From Comamonadaceae bacterium (GTDB lineage: Bacteria; Pseudomonadota; Gammaproteobacteria; Burkholderiales; Burkholderiaceae_C), in NCBI GenBank assembly GCA_947455585.1, contig CANGOY010000098.1, positions 1 to 6,932 of the forward strand: a DNA stretch of 6,932 nucleotides. Reading direction: 5' to 3'. The notes below the pieces were generated by a model that searched no databases, had not been told where the DNA came from, and was given only the letters and a program-made list of their open reading frames with translations. Shown here in pieces: positions 5,807 to 6,932 of this stretch (positions within the stretch are counted from its first letter, which is position 1; every line of letters starts with the position of its first letter). Both the position numbers and the translations under genes were made by a program.

Positions 5807-6673
5807 ATGAAACCCAGCTCACACTACTTGCCATGCCACGGCTTCAACATTCACTACACCGCATGGGGCGACGCCTCGCTGCCTGCTGTGATTGCTTGGC
5901 ACGGCTTAGCCCGCACGGGACGAGACTTTGATGCCTTGGCTGAACAACTGAGTCCACACTACCGCGTGATTTGCCCCGACACCATCGGCCGAGGCCTGAG
6001 CCAGTGGAGTGCTAACCCCAAAGACGATTACAGCTTCGCCACCTATGCACGCATCACCTTGGACTTGATGGATGCACTGCACATTGAACAAGCCCACTGG
6101 ATTGGCACCTCGATGGGCGGCGCTTTGGGCTTAGTATGCGCAGCTGCGTTAGAGCTGCCCGCCTTCAAAGGCCGCATTCGCAGCTTGGTGCTGAACGACA
6201 TCGCGCCTGAAATTTCTGTCGCAGCCGTTGAACGCATCAAAGCCTACGCAGGACAACCGCCAGCGTTTGACACCGTGCCCGAGCTGGAAACCTTCTTCCG
6301 TGCAGCCTATGCGCCGTTTGGCCAACAAACCGACGCACAGTGGACGCACCTGACCGAAACCTCTACCCGCCGCCTGCCCGATGGCCGCGTAACGCCGCAC
6401 TACGACCCGAACATCACCCAGCAGTTTTTCCGCGAAGTGCCCGAGTACCCCATGTGGACCGAGTACGACTCGTTGAACATTCCTGTCATGGTGATGCGCG
6501 GCGCGAACTCGGATTTAATTTCACCCGACACCATCCAAGCCATGCGCACACGCGGCCCAGGCGCCAAGGGCTTGTTGCGTACAGAAGAAATTGCAGGCTG
6601 CGGCCATGCGCCCGCCTTGAACGTACCTACGCAATGGCAATTGGTGATGGATTTTTTAAAAGCGACGAACTAA
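5807..6673 (+). CDS. Alpha/beta hydrolase
   Basis: 288 residues, ATG at 5807, TAA at 6671-6673. It has the alpha/beta-hydrolase layout: an oxyanion-loop segment WHGLARTGRDF at 31-41, the strand PDTIGRGLS at 57-65, the nucleophile elbow GTSMGG at 100-105 with Ser102, a probable acid at Asp236 in MRGANSDLI, and the catalytic His267 in GCGHAP. The stretch between about 135 and 215 is a helical lid. Length and motifs fit a cytoplasmic esterase, lactonase or hydrolase of small acyl or C-C substrates; the substrate cannot be told, and no aromatic-degradation genes lie nearby. It is transcribed divergently from rsuA and converges on the GST gene. There is no signal peptide and no visible ribosome binding site. 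Confidence 0.9.
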   Translation: MKPSSHYLPCHGFNIHYTAWGDASLPAVIAWHGLARTGRDFDALAEQLSPHYRVICPDTIGRGLSQWSANPKDDYSFATYARITLDLMDALHIEQAHWIGTSMGGALGLVCAAALELPAFKGRIRSLVLNDIAPEISVAAVERIKAYAGQPPAFDTVPELETFFRAAYAPFGQQTDAQWTHLTETSTRRLPDGRVTPHYDPNITQQFFREVPEYPMWTEYDSLNIPVMVMRGANSDLISPDTIQAMRTRGPGAKGLLRTEEIAGCGHAPALNVPTQWQLVMDFLKATN

Positions 6674-6718
6674 GCAGAAGCAATTACAAGGCACCAACTG
6701 ACTGCAAACAGAGAGGCC

Positions 6719-6932
6719 TCAGACCTGCGGCGACACCCACAACGGATGCTTGTGCATCACCGCCGCAAAGTCTTCTGAAGCCTCGAATGCGGTCAGCCAT
6801 CGTGCCAACTGTGGCCAAGGCTGTACATCAAACCACGCGCGGTCAGCGCGCGCAAACTGGCGTACGAACGGGGCCACACAAGCATCCAACAAACCCCACT
6901 GCTTGCCCGACAAATACGCTTGCGTTTGCAAA
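6719..6932 (-). CDS. Glutathione S-transferase family protein, C-terminal part (runs off the right edge)
   Basis: The minus-strand frame is open from the window edge to a TGA at 6719-6721, giving 70 residues with no true start in view (the first codon seen is an internal TTG Leu). The sequence LSGKQWGLLDACVAPFVRQF, then WFDVQPWPQLARWLTAFEAS, and MHKHPLW resembles the all-helical C-terminal domain of GST-like proteins: the A(D)-x-x-x-x-P-F-V-R-Q-F helix, the P-W-P-x-L-x-x-W-L helix and the terminal F-x-x-V-M-H-K segment. The N-terminal thioredoxin-like glutathione-binding domain lies outside the window, so catalytic type and substrate are unknown. It converges on the alpha/beta hydrolase with a 45-base gap in which no clear terminator hairpin is seen. 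Confidence 0.8.
   Translation of the reverse strand, partial: LQTQAYLSGKQWGLLDACVAPFVRQFARADRAWFDVQPWPQLARWLTAFEASEDFAAVMHKHPLWVSPQV

Noticed and set aside
6674..6718. Bidirectional terminator between the convergent hydrolase and GST genes
   Set aside because: No stable stem with flanking T/A runs can be seen in these 45 bases.
1..6932. Mobile element, CRISPR, tRNA or new defence system
   Set aside because: No spaced direct-repeat arrays, transposase or integrase motifs, tRNA cloverleaf or defence-type protein domains were found; all coding regions have a recognisable chromosomal family.

Overview
The window looks like ordinary chromosome from a betaproteobacterium, most likely order Burkholderiales and family Comamonadaceae. 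This rests on the GlnA N-terminus, the RsuA sequence, moderate-to-high GC and dense packing with short or overlapping gene junctions; the genus cannot be fixed from sequence alone. I see no tRNA or rRNA gene, insertion sequence, integrase, CRISPR array or toxin-antitoxin pair, and no gene whose composition marks it as foreign.

Layout, left to right. At 1-190 (minus) is the 5' end of glnA, glutamine synthetase, which runs out of the window. Its upstream region (191-416) is the most information-rich non-coding stretch: a near-canonical sigma-54 -24/-12 promoter with a good ribosome binding site, and further upstream two perfect inverted repeats built on GCACC/GGTGC, the core of NtrC-type enhancer sites. 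From 417 to 4913 there is a run of five minus-strand genes with junctions from a 41-base overlap to a 22-base gap, so probably one transcription unit. In transcription order they are a secreted seven-bladed YVTN-type beta-propeller, a secreted NodB-family polysaccharide deacetylase with an altered first motif, a membrane fatty acid hydroxylase/sterol desaturase superfamily protein, an EI24/CysZ-like membrane protein, and a stand-alone molybdopterin-binding (CinA N-terminal-like) protein. At 5038-5781 (minus) is rsuA, the 16S rRNA pseudouridine synthase. Divergent from it, with only 25 bases between start codons, is an alpha/beta hydrolase (5807-6673, plus). The right edge holds the C-terminal end of a glutathione S-transferase family protein (6719-6932, minus), convergent with the hydrolase.

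How they work together: GlnA expression is very probably nitrogen-controlled through sigma-54 and NtrC. The five-gene block has an envelope flavour (two exported proteins, two integral membrane proteins), but no common pathway can be proved from sequence. The hydrolase, RsuA and the GST look like independent housekeeping or accessory functions. I found no convincing new defence or mobile system. The items most worth checking are the glnA enhancer architecture, the NodB motif-1 substitution in the deacetylase, the envelope-gene cluster, and the apparently leaderless divergent pair.
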